A DNA stretch of 57,772 nucleotides, taken from Laetiporus sulphureus 93-53 (lineage: Eukaryota > Basidiomycota > Agaricomycetes > Polyporales > Laetiporaceae). Below the pieces are notes generated by a model that saw nothing but the letters and a program-made list of their open reading frames with translations, searched no databases and had not been told where the DNA came from. Shown piece by piece: positions 21,456 through 34,600 of the stretch. Location of the stretch: NCBI RefSeq assembly GCF_001632365.1, contig NW_024468587.1, positions 55,122 through 112,893 on the forward strand. Direction: 5' to 3'. Position numbers and translations under genes: made by a program. Within the stretch, counting starts at the first letter, position 1. The number at the start of each line of letters is the position of its first letter.

Positions 21456-24400
21456 CTACATGAAATCTATCGCTCTCTTTCTCCCCCGTGGACCTTTCAC
21501 CTCTCCTTCCGCAGTAACGACTGGTGACGGCTCGGCTGACGCACGCGCAGGCACATCAGGCGGAGAGATGTCCATCACGATGCTCTTCACTGCTTCTGGC
21601 AGTGGCTTCTCCACCCACATACTGTCGTCCTCCTCTTTCTCCTTGTGCTCCTTGAGTTTCTTCTTCTTCCGTTCCTTGTCCTTGTCCTTCTCTCGACGCA
21701 CCGCGCCAAGGTTGAGCCCGAAGCCGTCCTCTTCCACATCAAACGACATAAGGGTGGCCTTGTTTGCCGACTTCTTCTTCTTGTCCTTCTCCTTCTTATC
21801 CTTGTCTTTGCTCTTATCTTTGCGAGATTCTCGTTCAGAGCGCGGAACAAATGTGGGCTTGAAGGATGCAAGGTCCACTTTCTCCGGCAATGTAGAAGTA
21901 GCCGCGGCGCCTTCCTTCGCAAGTACATAAGACGCGGTAGTTGAATCGCCAGCAGTGAGATGGGAGGGTACCATTTCCGCCTCGACCTGGACGCCAGGCT
22001 GTGGGGCAGACGTCTCGTCAAGATCCACCTTATTGTAGGCCTTCTCCGGATTCTCACTTGCAACCTCGTCTTCGCTGTCTTCCTCGTCACTAGCGAAGAT
22101 CGCCTTGAAAACGTCCATGGCCGGTCTTTGATACGTGAGTGTGTCGCGCCCCTGATCGTCGTCCTCCCCTAGTCCCACGTTCGCCAAGTCCACGGTACCC
22201 TTCTTCTGCGCGCCACCGCTCGACCCATCCGTTATCGCGCCCGCACTGACCAAGCCCGACGTGATAACCGAAGCTTCTGACATCGCCGCATCCGCCTGTG
22301 TGCCTTGTTTCACCGCGGCCGTCGGGGTAAAGTCAGCATTGCCTGTCCCCTCCGCGCCACTCATATCCACCTCAGGATCCTTGACAGCGAAACGCTTGCA
22401 CAGTAACCGCGCCGGCTGCCACGGCTGCACCTCCCGTGTCAGCGGGCCATACATCCCTAGCCGCACGGCGCCCATCTTGGGGTCCTCTTCCTTCTTCTCT
22501 TCTTCCACTTCCGGCTGCTGCTCCTCTTCCAGATTAGAGTGCGTGGGGTGACGGAGGCCCTCCACAATGGCCGGGCCCATCTCAACCACTACTGCGCTCC
22601 GAAAACGGTCTGCCATAGCTCCCGAGAGCGGCTTGAACACCGCCGCCGCCTTCGCATAGTCATCAAGCTCCTTGTTTAACTCCTCAATGGACTGTCCTGG
22701 AGTGGGGCCAATCCCAATACCGGTCTCATTCGGAGCTCCGGGTACCACGGATCCGCGTGAGGCTTGAAAGTAAAGGAAGGCAGTGTAGCGGGACTGTTTG
22801 ACAGGATCAGTGATGAAGGGCTGAAAGCCTTGTAGGGCCGCTTTGGCGACTGAGGGATGGATATATGGTATATCTATCTCCCCAGGCACATGCTGTGTGG
22901 GAGGCGGGGCCGCTGGGGAAGGCGCAGTGGATGACGGACCGGAGATTGCATTCTTGATATTTTGCAATCGCTCCCTATCTTTCTGAGACATGTATTCAAA
23001 TATAGAACGCGGTTCGGATGGCAACGGCATCTCGCCCAATATCGATCCTCGCTAGATAGATACGAGATGCAATTTGAGTTGACAGATCAATATGAGCGAG
23101 ATGAATTACCTGATCCGCGGATATGAAGCTCTCCTTCCATTGAGTGTGTGTCTGCGGTTTCCCAGGAGCAACATGGCTGCTGATTTCATGCTTGATATTC
23201 TCTTTATTCGTGTCCTGCTCCCAGACCCTGTGAGGATTGGGAGTCCAACCCCTTGGCACTTCCGGCAGGGGGAACCTGTGGCAGTGTTACGACATGTAGC
23301 ATCGTCCATGCTTCCGATTACATACCAACGGTCCTCAGAGACTGGCCGATCAGACAGCACAAAGCCCTTCAGTACCGGGCGGCCATCGTTGAACGTTTGT
23401 GCAAACACCCCAGTCGTTACTCTCTTGTCCAAAGAGTCGTTAGTACGGCTCGTTGTCTGAATGAATATTGGCTTGACTCACATTTTCATGCGCATGCGTC
23501 GATTGACGAGCGCTAGAACCGCCCATAGTAACGGGCCTGCCGTTATCTTCATCCGCAGCATCAAATGCTAGATGTGAATGTCGATGGCGAGCTATGCCAC
23601 TATCATATACATCCAAATCGTCCTCGTCAGCTTCGTTCAGTGCGCCAAGACCGAATCCAGCTGTGAGTAAGATGGAAAATCGCTGAGCGTTCAAAGACAA
23701 CATCAGCACAACAGTACGCACTCGCTATTCGCGGGCCTCTCTCCCGCTCGTCACCCCGCCCGGTGCCAATATGTTCCTCCAACCGCATGCCAGGGACGTA
23801 GCCTAGCCCATGGAAGTTACCCTTGCGCGAGGCCAGCAGAACGGGCGTGTCTCGCCGCGGATATAGGTGCTTCGCCGCCTCCTCATCCTCCTCATCTCCT
23901 GCCATCTCTCCAACTGCATCGTAGCGGCCTGCATCCTGCGCTTTCCGCTGTGCGTATGTGAGACGAGGACCAATACCTTGGCCTAGACGCCAGCCCATCT
24001 TCTTAAGTATTCGCGCACCAACAGAATCTTTAGGGGCGGGGGCTAGCGAGGCTTCCAGGACAGCAGTAATGGGTCTAAGTTGCGATTGTCAGCCTGGTCA
24101 TAATGCCCTAGTATCATGAGACACGCACTCATTCTCCAGTTCCTTGTCCACATCTGCGCCTGCCCGCCGTTGTAGTTCAGCTTCTGTGCCACCGAAGTCC
24201 ATTTCCTCGCTCTCGTCTACCAGTTTCCGACCCTCTCTCAGTTCTGCGAGATCCTCCTCGTCCATGAAGTCTTCGGGACGCGCGACTTTCGCCTTGGCCC
24301 GGCCGGATCGCGAAGAAACGAACGTCGAGGGAGCCCATCCTGCGACATAGTTTGTAAATGCAACAACTCATTCATGCGTGTGTGCATGCATACCTTCTTT

Positions 24401-24758
24401 TGACCCAACAGTGTTGAAGTAACCAGCTGAGAAGCCTCCCGTGAACGCTCCATGTAGCCGCTTTCGTCCCTTCTCATCCCGCACCTTTGTATCATCACAA
24501 CGGGACAGATGTCGGTTTCTCTAAATCATATTATGAAGTAAAACACACACCTCTTGCTTCCATAATGGCACGAATTCGCCAGTATCCTTGGACTTCTCGA
24601 GGGGCGGCAGCGGTGTCCCAATCTGAAGCAAAGCTATAGCATCGACAAGGAGAAACCCATCATGATGCCGTACGCACCAAGCAGAAGGACTCGTTCGCCT
24701 TTGCACTTGAGGGGTCGACGCCGAGGTCATTGAGCTTGCGCTTGAGTCTACTCGTCAT
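21456..24758 (-). CDS. G-patch domain protein 1 homologue (GPATCH1 type, spliceosomal)
   Basis: Model: complement(join(21456..23051,23110..23275,23326..23423,23482..23660,23722..24074,24129..24339,24394..24484,24551..24622,24678..24758)), 948 residues, close to animal GPATCH1. The conserved N-terminal block reads [20 protein letters not shown], then [20 protein letters not shown] and [13 protein letters not shown]-patch follows near residues 170-210 ([19 protein letters not shown]). Later blocks are [34 protein letters not shown] and a SURP-like helical region ([16 protein letters not shown]). The C-terminal third is low complexity with Lys/Asp/Glu/Ser runs. The family works with DEAH helicases in the spliceosome. 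Nine exons all join in frame with standard splice sites. Confidence 0.86.
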
Positions 24759-26725
24759 GCTGGTTCGTCGACAACTTCCAGTGCATGTACTTGAGATTAA
24801 CGCCGGTCTGATCAAGGCAAGGGCAGAATTGGGTCGATCACGTGGGCAATATTGAACGCGTCGCGACCGTGACTCATCGAGAGTCTCCTCTCCGCTACTC
24901 CTTCCATGATCACAATTTCCTCCTGCGTTAGCAGCAGTCACGTCGAATCGAGCAAGCTTTCTTCTGCGCCAATATTTGGCGTATGTGCGCGCCATGACTG
25001 CCGGCCGCCTGACGCTGTCGCTCGACGAACATTATTGTCGGTAGAACCTGGCATTTTTCATTTAAAATCGTGAATGCGCCATCCCCATACGATTTGATCG
25101 GATGACGAACTTGACATTGCATCGCATTTCAACCTCTAGCGGTCAGCCTTTTGGTTTCGGCCTTTAACCTGTGCGCTGCGTGTGGGATCTCCAGGCTAGG
25201 CAAGGCCATTCCAATGATTGTGCAACACGTTAGCTCTAGCCCATCCATAACCACCATACAGGCACGCGATATCATGCGGTCATGATGTTGCCCAATGGTT
25301 GCGGACCGACCCTAGTCGAGACGGACGTAACTAGACACCTCGGCGATCGCATAAGGGCAATAGAAACTGTACGTCTCGGCCGTTGTTCAATATCCATTTC
25401 AGCCGCCAAGAATCCCTGTGCACCAGTAACCTACAGTATGAGATGTTAGGGCTCGATGAAGGCGCAAGAACGGAGAAGCATCTCAATTACATGCGCATCT
25501 CCGTTTGAACGGTATCTCTTCGTACCTGTGGTCGGTCGGTGTTGGCATGCTGCGCCTTCCGAGAGTTCGCTTGCGCTTGCCGCCCCACGAAGCAACAAAT
25601 CTCCTCGTTATCTGGTTCCTGAAAAAACCTTGCATGTGTTCCTCGGCTCTTTTAACCGGATTCTGAACATCTCCACCCAGGCGGTGCTGTCATCATACCA
25701 CTTACGGTCAGCTGTCTTTTTATCCTTATACAGCGACGTGGCACTGCACTGCCAGCTTACAGACTTAGTCCATGCACCTCTGGAGATCTTGACAGCTCTA
25801 CCCATAAGGGACAATTGCTGCCAAAAGAAGGGCGTCTTCTCCTCCACAGGATCTCAGGTGATAGATGGGCATGACCTTCCTTGGCTATACGCATAGCCTT
25901 GGCGAAGTGAGGTGAGTGCCACCTTGACATCTTTTCGCGTCTCACCAAACTGTTGCGACTCGTGGTCTGCGGGCGTTGGGCGTTTAGATAGCGCATATGA
26001 CGACCGTGCACTCGCTGCAAAGCGTTCTCGTACTGTCCAGGGCGAGAGAATTCCAGATCCGTAGGACATTAATTACGTCTTATCGCATTGAGCTTGCGTT
26101 GCCCGTCCGCAATCGCAGGGCTCGCGTTCCCCAACAACAGTGTCGTGTGCCACCTTAAGCGCAGCAGATAGGCGCTGGCGCCTCCCTGCAGCAACGATCT
26201 ATCCAGATCCCATTTTCCGCGTGAAGAACCAATGATGGCGGCTACGACTGGCTAAATTCGAAATTTCCCGCTTCCTGGAATTTGATGCGGTCTTCGATCC
26301 GATCGATTTACAACGCGGCATCTGTACGTGGATGCAATCAGGGTGGAGGTTATGCTCTCTGTCGGCGGGAACTTCGGCTTGTCGACGACCGAGCGTGCCG
26401 GAGCTTCCCACCAAACCACTCGGACGGAATATTGTCCGGCCGTCTGTGTAATCCAGGTTTTTTTCTGACGTGCCTCGGCGGAACTTGGGTGGGATTGCCA
26501 TCAAACCATACTTCAAAAGCATCGGTGGCGTCCATTTTCCGCTTATCGCAAAAGTTTTCCTCGGCGCTTCTGTCTAAAGCCATATGATGCTTCTCACGCA
26601 GGCTTCCGATAGACGATTTATATGGGAGACCCAGATAGCGGCGCTTCCTTAGCTGTGTCCTCTTCTTCCACGCTTTGCGACCGCTTCTCATGGATTCCGA
26701 CGCTCTACACCAAACGCAACGAAGG
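24759..26725. other. long intergenic stretch
   Basis: About 2 kb separates the GPATCH1-like gene and the permease, which are divergent. Open frames here (for example plus 25456-25896) have no recognisable motifs. A minus frame at 26350-26802 overlaps the permease start and is treated as antisense noise. No RNA gene was recognised. Confidence 0.5.
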
Positions 26726-29010
26726 ATGTCATATGAGAAGCAACTGGACCACAAGACAGACAGCAGTTCAGTCGAGAAGGGGGGCTCCGGTGAACTAGCC
26801 ATCCAAACCGACCCTCGCTACCATTTCGATGCTATCGATCTTGACCGCGTCCAGCGACGACTGAAACAGCGCCATGTACAGATGATTGCTGTAGGTCATC
26901 CTTTTGCCACGTATTCATACTGTCGTCTGAACTAATGGCTTCGGGCGTCTATGTTTACTAGATTGCTGGGACACTGGGGACGGGTCTTTTCCTCGGTTCT
27001 GGTCATGCGCTAGCAGAGGGTGGTCCTGCCGGTGCTTTGATAGGATATGCCCTTGTCGGGTCGGTGGGCTACGCGACATTGTGCAGTCTGGGAGAGATGA
27101 CCTCATTTGCTCCGATTTCCGGCACCTTCCCACACTACGCCGCTCGGTGGGCGGACCCTGCCCTCGGTTTCGCGTTAGGGTACGTCTTGTTGATTTACCA
27201 GTATCAGTCACATTCGTCTTCGTGTCTGACACCTGGATCAGATGGAACTATTTTTATTCGTGTGCAATCTCCACACCGACTGAGATTACCGCGGCATGTA
27301 TTCTGCTCACGTTCTGGGACTCTAATGTAAGCACTATGCATCTACCTTCCTTCACAAAACTCTAATTTACCACATACCCGTAGCAACACCATCAAGCAGC
27401 GTACACTGCTGTAGTCACTGTTTGTGTCTGTGCCATCAATATTTTCGGCGTGCGATGGTTTGGTGAAGCGGAATTCTTCTTCTCGATAATCAAAAGTGAG
27501 TGTCAGTCGTTTGGATTGCTCAAAGTGAAGTAACGTAGGGTGGTTTCAGTCGCATTGATCACAATGTTGATCATCTCGGGATTGGTCATTGATTTGGGAG
27601 GCGGACCCAACCACGATCGTATCGGTTTCCGCGTACGTAGGAAATTCACAAAATTCGCCTCGGGCAGTCATAACTTGTTCCGCAGTACTGGAAGGACCCC
27701 GGTGCATTTGCACCATCTGATCTTGTGCCAAACCGCCTCCCGCTCGACAAGTTTCTCGGCTTCCTTTCTGTCATCGTTCAGGCTGCCTTCTCGTTCCAGG
27801 GAATGGAGTTAGTAGCAATGTGCGTATCGTCTCATAGAATGTTCCGTATTGCGTGGCTAATAAATGCACTTTCAGCGCTGCCTCCGAGACTGAGAGTCCT
27901 CGCAGAAACATTGCCAAGGCTGTCCGCAGGGTGTTCTGGCGCATTCTCATCTTCTACGTTAGTCATCCGTTCTTGGCGTGCTCCGACCATTGCCGCTGAA
28001 GTTGCGCTCCGCAGATCCTCGGAATACTGATTACTGGCATGCTTGTGCCGTATAATGACCCAAATTTGCTCTCCGACACTGGTACCGCGGCAGAGTCTCC
28101 CTATGTCATCGCTATTCAGCGTGCCGGCATTTCTGCATTGCCCTCTGTCATCAACGCTCTCATTTTCACTTCCGCCTTCTCCGCGGGCAACTCGTTCCTG
28201 TTCTCCTCCTCCCGTATTCTCTACGGATTGGCTCTCCGCGGGCAGGCACCAAGATTCCTTACTCACTGCACGAAGAAAGGCCTCCCGATCGTGTCTGTTC
28301 TTGTTTGTTCATGCTTCGCGTTCCTGTCCTTCATGAGTGTTTCTTCGGGAGCGAATACTGTTTTCCTGTACGCCTTGCGCCTCTGCTCTTTGATGGATTC
28401 TGGAACTAATGACTCGTTCAGATGGTTGCAGAACCTCTCAACGACCAGCGGTTTCTTTAGTTGGGGTGCAATGTGCGTTACATACCTGCGTTTCTGTAAG
28501 TTGTCCCGGCCGTAGCTGCGTCGAAATTCGCATGCTAACACCCGTGGACATAGACAAAGGCTTGAAAGTGCAAGGAATCGACCGAAAGCAGCTCACCTAC
28601 TGGAACCGCCTTCAGCCATATCTTGCAATCTGGTCGATCTTCTGGCTCACGATTTTCATTCTGATCACTGGCTATGCAGTGTTCTGGTCCTTCAACGCTT
28701 CCGACTTTCTGACAGACTGTACGTCCTCGCCAGCCCATCCACTTGGCATTAATAGCTTAATCACCATCTGTAGATATTAGCCTTCCGCTTTTCCTCGGCG
28801 CGTATGTCTTCTGGAAGGTCGTCAAGCGTACGAAGTATTGGAGGCCAGAAGAGATGGACTTCGTCACGGTAAGCACTGCTCATCACTTCCGTGGATATCA
28901 GGATTGAGTGTTTCTCCGTTCATGAGGGCATTCCAACCTTGGAGGAGACGGAAATCCCGGAAGTTCCGCCGAAGAATATCTGGGAGAAGATCGCAAACAT
29001 CCTGTTCTAG
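26726..29010 (+). CDS. amino acid permease, YAT/AAP family
   Basis: Model: join(26726..26890,26962..27179,27242..27326,27384..27495,27550..27632,27686..27819,27876..27957,28015..28367,28422..28495,28554..28718,28774..28868,28927..29010), 549 residues, the normal size. It should be a plasma-membrane amino acid/proton symporter with about 12 membrane segments. Signatures are RHVQMIAIAGTLGTGLFLGS (first segment with the conserved G-T-G-L), GEMTSFAPISGTFPHYAARW, WNYFYSCAISTPTEI, GMELVAIAASETESPRRNI, and NSFLFSSSRILYGLALRGQA. The loop GIDRKQLTYWNRLQPYLAIW and the C-terminal ETEIPEVPPKNIWEKI are typical of fungal YAT members. Twelve exons all join in frame. Substrate range cannot be read from the sequence. 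Confidence 0.9.
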
Positions 29011-29466
29011 AGTCATCTCTCCATGACTTTTTGTACTGTTCGTGGATGCAATGATCAAGATATCTTTACACTGTACTTACGACGTAATCATTGTCTCACG
29101 CTATTATTACTGTAGCTTCATGGTACTATGAGAAATGACATCTATATGAACTTCTGAATGATATTGAACCCTTCTGTGAAGCTCGACGAGATCCGTCTCC
29201 TTTACGGCTTGTGAGGCGCATATCACTGTGAAAAGGTGCGGAACGCGCGGAGAGCTGATCTCATCCCCAGATTATTTACTCACACCCCATCTGCGGTGTG
29301 GGGTGTGAGTAAATAGGTCTGGGTATGAAACCAGCGGAGAGCCACACGCAACCGATACTTCTCGCAAAACCCTATATTTAGCCAAACCCGCGAAGATCGC
29401 TTATCGACAAGGCGAATGGTATAGTGATAATTGCACAGCATCTACCGTGCGATGTGCGCGCTGCAA
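29011..29466. other. convergent intergenic region containing an inverted repeat
   Basis: This lies between the 3' ends of the permease and methyltransferase genes. Its main feature is the inverted repeat listed next; otherwise it is A+T-rich 3' flank. Confidence 0.5.
29273..29315. repeat. perfect 17-bp inverted repeat with 9-base spacer
   Basis: TATTTACTCACACCCCA at 29273-29289 is repeated in perfect inverse orientation at 29299-29315. Symmetry extends outward to CCCAGA/TCTGGG with two mismatched positions, giving arms of about 24-25 bases. It lies between two convergent genes. It could form a strong hairpin in DNA or RNA, and could act as a bidirectional 3'-end element or be the remnant of a foldback transposon. 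Confidence 0.75.
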
Positions 29467-31160
29467 CTACGCTTGACCCGACGGCACGAGTTTCCGGAGT
29501 TTTGCCTGCATCCACACCCTATACATCTTGAGCTGTCTCTTCCGGTTCACAATCAAGCGGCGATCGACACCCAGCTGTTGGATGGCGAATAGGGGATGGG
29601 CTAGTCCTATGCCCGGGGAGAACGATTCAAGAAGAGATGGATGTATCTGCGTGGAAGTAGGGGAAGGGGACAGCAATGTCTCTTTTATGTCGAGAGTCGG
29701 AACAGCCGCGCCTGAATCGTCGGGTGACGGCGCGGGGGACGCAGAAGAAAGGCGCTGGATTTGGGCTGAAGACTGCGAACGTTCCGCGGCGCCTTCGTCG
29801 GTCTCCTCTACGATCGTAACCTCCTTCTCCGATCTTGATGCGGCAGGAGCCGGCGCTCCTGTGAACAGCAAGGCTAGCTCGTCTGACGAGATAGATACTC
29901 GATGTCAATGGCTCGGCCCGCACACGTTTTGGATACTAACGTACCTAACTCGAAGAAATACACTCTTGTCTTATCCCCACGGATGTAGAAGTTGTCCTCC
30001 AGCAATCTGCCACTTTTGAAGCGTAATTGAGCGAGATCATGTCGTCCATAGTCCCTGAAAAGTAGCAGCCCTCCAGGTTTCAGTATCTGCCAATTTTAAT
30101 CGAGTTAGACAACCAAAAGTGTATCAAGAAAATGCACTCGATCCGTACCTTATGAATATTTGTGACGGCCTTTCGCCACTCGGCAGGTTGTAGAGCACTA
30201 AACACAAAAATCAAGACGATTATGTCTACGCTTTCTACATCAGTTCCAGGGGGTAGTTCGGAAGATGTGAGGTCCCAAACGGCAGCGTGGATGGAGCCGA
30301 CAGGAGGTGCTGCGTATAACGGATTTGTCTGGTTCATGTAAGGGTTATGGTTCTGTCGGCTACCCGGAGAACAATTTCTTACCTGGACTAATTTGATCGC
30401 ATGTGACGAATAGTCATAAGCCCGCAATGACAGCTGCGGGTTCTTGTTCGCAGACAACAGAGGAAACACAGCGTTTCCGGCGCCTGCCATCAAGGTCATA
30501 TCGTTCATGCTTTTGTGACCGTAAAGAAGAATATTCTCACCGCAGCCAATTTCCGCAATTGTCACTGCTCCTGCCTAGAGAAATTGCATAGATATCAGCT
30601 CGTATAACGTGATTATGTCGATCCGCTGATACCTCTGGTTCGGCAGCTTCCACCAGTTCCGGGAACTCGAGATGAAGCCTGAGCTCCGTAAACATCGTAC
30701 ACCTGGATAACTCTCTTGTGAACGTACCATTTTCTGTCGCGGAAGAAGTTACTAGAATTCATTTTGTAGAAATTGTCCCTGTCTATACGTTGAGAAAGTC
30801 ATATCACTTGGCAGCATATTGAATACCAATGTCGAGCAGGCTTCTCGTAGTACTTTTGTTTCTCATTCTCTGGGACAGGTGCGTTCCTTTGTTTTGCGAG
30901 AGCCGAGGCGATGATTTCGCCTTGGTCATTAGGAGGGGGAACATGATCCCACGCATTTTGACTCCACACATCGGCATCATCTGTGAGAAATCTTGCTTGC
31001 TAGCAGGTGAGCCTGGCCCATTCGTTATTGATTCATGTATAGTGACTGCTTACCTCGAGCCGAATGGCGGGTTTTCTGCTTTTACATCATGCACAGAGGA
31101 CGCCGTCCTCGATTTCACCTGACTCTTGTTGTCCGGTGACAGGTCACCCTGGGCTGTCAT
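29467..31160 (-). CDS. tRNA (cytosine-32 N3)-methyltransferase, METTL2 / Trm140 type
   Basis: Model: complement(join(29467..29882,29945..30086,30149..30328,30383..30483,30541..30574,30633..30678,30728..30778,30827..30991,31054..31160)), 413 residues. The family makes m3C in the anticodon loop of tRNA using S-adenosylmethionine. Conserved blocks occur in order: [35 protein letters not shown], the SAM-binding [73 protein letters not shown] (partly across a junction), and the C-terminal [19 protein letters not shown] Ser/Pro-rich insertion of about 70 residues lies between the last two blocks, where the family is normally variable. There is no N-terminal actin-binding extension like that of yeast Abp140. 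The gene is divergent from the Rho GEF gene. Confidence 0.88.
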
Positions 31161-31616
31161 GCGATTTCTCGAATCGTTTTGAACCGTGAGGTAATTTGTG
31201 TAGCCACTTGATACTCTTTTCTGAAAGAAAATCTCGGAATCCGGAACGATCTAAAGGAATCTGCACGTGATCGAGACGCTAACGACCGTGTCAGTAGATC
31301 AATATGGTGACTGGCACAGCAACAACTGATTCGTATCTTTCTTTCTATCTGTTCCTCGTAGATCTACACTCGCTCACGGTTCCTGGTGAATTGCTCAGCT
31401 ACGTACGTTGCAGCAACTTGCCACACGTTAGGACTACTGCCAAATCACGTGCAGCCAGACTTCGAAACAGCGCTCGGGGCTGAATCACGCTTGTTTCCTG
31501 CCTTGACTCTCCGTGGCAATATTGCACCTCAAATAGCTCAGGAAGCAGTGCTAATAGCTGTGCATCTGACGGCGGTCATCATTTCTGTTTGACTCGACGT
31601 CAAGCCCGTCGACGTG
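31161..31616. promoter_or_regulatory. divergent promoter region, METTL2-type / Rho GEF
   Basis: About 450 bases lie between divergent start codons. No gene was seen in it. It should hold both promoters and 5' leaders. Confidence 0.4.
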
Positions 31617-34600
31617 ATGCCGCCAGGTGCTGCGGTTTCTGAAGAGCAATTAGCCAGCCTGTATGCGCAAGTACTCGCTGGATTCGGAGCAGAATCACCT
31701 ACCACGGACAACCCACTGCAGAACGGTGAGGGTGGACTTGAACACCTCCACAGTCAGTACGGCGACGACGGCGGTACACCCACATTAGCTCGTCAACAAT
31801 CCACGCTCTCAGTGTCCTCGGCCCAGACCTGTGGGTCTCAACTCGCTTACGATGCTATGTGGTACTGATGACTATTTAGTTCGCGGGCTTCCATCATCAT
31901 CAATGCCCGTGTCGCCAGCAAGCAGTGTTCAATCACCGACGCAGCGAGGACCGCGGCCTCTGCCGCGCATACCTGGCCAGTCGCCACCGCCCGCAAGCCC
32001 TCCTCTACCACCACCACCACCACCTCCACCCATGTTATATACTGCTATGCCTGAGCCGCGGCCTTATTATCCAGATGAGACTCTGCCGCCTCCTCCGCCA
32101 CCGAAGCGTTCCAGCGCTGAATCGTGCGTGTGCATCTGAATTAATTAGCAATCTATGTCATGTTCATGCAATCCATTCCCAGACGTAAGCTTCCTCAACC
32201 TCCGCTGGATAGTGCTGGCTTTCAATCGAACGGGTATCAATACGCACAAGCCTCGTCGCGCCCCTCATTTAATGGAGCTACTGTCGACTCGCGTCCTGGC
32301 TCGCGGTCGTACGGGTCTTCGATTCGCCCGGGCTCTTCCGACAGTTCCAGGTTGAGGACACCTCCAATGCAGATGCCTGTACCAGAAGTCCGTGACTCTC
32401 GCGAATCAAGAATGTCTTCTATGTCAAGTGACATTGTATCCCCCCGGCAGCCTCCCATCCGTCCACCTCCGGGTGCAATGCCGCCGCGAATTCCTTCATA
32501 TAAGGGAAGCATGGATGACGATCGGATATCTGGAATGGACGATCTCTATACCAGCCCGGTAGAACACACGCCCAGTACTTGCACTTACTCACCTCCGCAC
32601 GATGCAGCCAGTCTGTTTGCCCAACACCGCTGTAAGTGGCTTGTCTTTATCGCACGCTAGGGTGCTAAGCACATCGATTAGCTTCCCGATCAACGCATGA
32701 TGTTGGTCGCACCACATCTGTGGGCTCCACAACGTCGTCCACGTTTAGTGCATCCATGCTCTATCCCGACGGCAAACCATCCCTTGACCGCAACGCCTCC
32801 ACTTTAACTTCGACTTCCGGATCATCTATGTCTCCCGGAAGTGACGGTGCCAACATTTACTCTTCTTCATCAGTCACGACTAGCGTGGATCGGGGCAGTT
32901 CGTACACTTCGCGCATGTCGAAGGGCTCAAGCTCCTGGCGCCAAGAGGATTACAGTCCGTATCTGCAATCGCCGCAGGCCTATCTTCAGCCGCGTGCCCC
33001 AACTCCGGGACAGGTTTCTCGATCCTCCTCTGCAAATGGGCCTGCAGCGTCATCGAGCCAGTCCTATCGCGACCCTGGACTTGTACGCATTGCACAAGAC
33101 ATTAAACGCCCTCTTGAGCTCCACAATGATTGGCAAGACGAGGAGGATGATGACTTCTATGATGAGGACCCATCTGAAGAGGGTGATGATCGGTTCTTCA
33201 ACCCTGCTCTATTGAGTCACATCGCGGTGAGGCTACGGGACAAGGTGGTGAGAGGTACTCATGTCAAAGGCAGTATCCCGTATCCAAGAGCATTCACGGG
33301 AAAGGATATTGTGGTACGTCCACTCCTTTTGTTACTGGACTCAGAGTTATGACGCGCGTGTAGTCGACAATACAGTCTCAAATACAGCGGGAGCTGCTGG
33401 TGACGCATGGAATTTCAACCAATGACCGGCGCGCTGCCCTGCAAGTCGCGCGTAGCCTGCAAAGCCAGCTGTTCTTTTATGAAGTCGAATGGGGAGGGCG
33501 TGTGCTGCAGGACGGCGTTGAGGAAGTCTATATGTTCCTTGATGACCAGGAGGGCGCGTCCGATGCTCGTATTGAGCGCGAGGAACTTCCCACAGCGGTA
33601 ATTACTCTGTTGACCAGATGCTATTCGCCAAGCTGCTACGACGAGACGCCATGCTATTCATATGCTTGTCCAAAGAGGGTGAGCACTTCCGTGAGGACTC
33701 AGGTATTGTGATGTCAATTATAAGAGCATTACTTACAGAACAGAAATATGCCTCTTTTGACCTCGACAGAGAAGGAAGAGGAGGAAGAGATGGTGGGAAT
33801 TACAGACAGCCAACTTCTTGATGTCATCTCATTTCCTCTCTTTCATTCAGGACGAGTCCTGGGTGAATACGGTACCTCAAGAGGTCTTGAAAACGCTGCC
33901 GGAGAGCGAAGTCAATCGACAAACGTGCGTATGTTTCCCTTCTCCGCAGACTTCCGTATTGAACTACGGCTGGAAGGATTATACACAAAGTGATCAATAA
34001 GGAGAAGCAGTATCTACGCGATCTAGACGCTGTAGAATCGGTGGGTCATCCTGCTTCCTGCGACGTTGCATTCCCCTCATTTAACGCCTACGCGATAGCT
34101 ATTCATTCGACCTCTGCGAACAGCGAATCCACCAATTATCCGTCAGAGCGAGATAGATGAATTCATTGAGGACGTCTTCGGCAACATTCTCGACCTTCGG
34201 GAATGCAATCGTCGACTTCTCGAGGTATTGAACGTGAGGCAGCGTGAGCAGGCTCCCATCATACAAGGAGTCGGCGATATCTTCCTCGATGCGGCGACGG
34301 AGTTTCGTCTCGCCTATCCAATCTATGTCGGTCACCTCCCAGTTGCGGAAAAAAGGGTCAAAGATGAGAGTGAGCGCAATGCTGAGTTCCGACGGTTCAT
34401 CGAGGTGCTTTCACCCTGTTGCATCTAACAATGCTTTCATCTGATCGTTGCAATCCAGCAACGTGCTAGAGATCCGGAAGCGCACCGCCTTGACCTGAAA
34501 CATTTCCTGAATCGTCCTTCGGAACATCTTCAGAAGTATCCAGTGTTGCTGGAGGCTATCTGCAATGAGACAACGGAGGGAAATCCGGACGCTGACTTCC

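Noticed and set aside
26350..26802. 150-codon minus-strand frame
   Set aside because: It overlaps the first permease exon and its promoter, has no recognisable motif and no splice partner.
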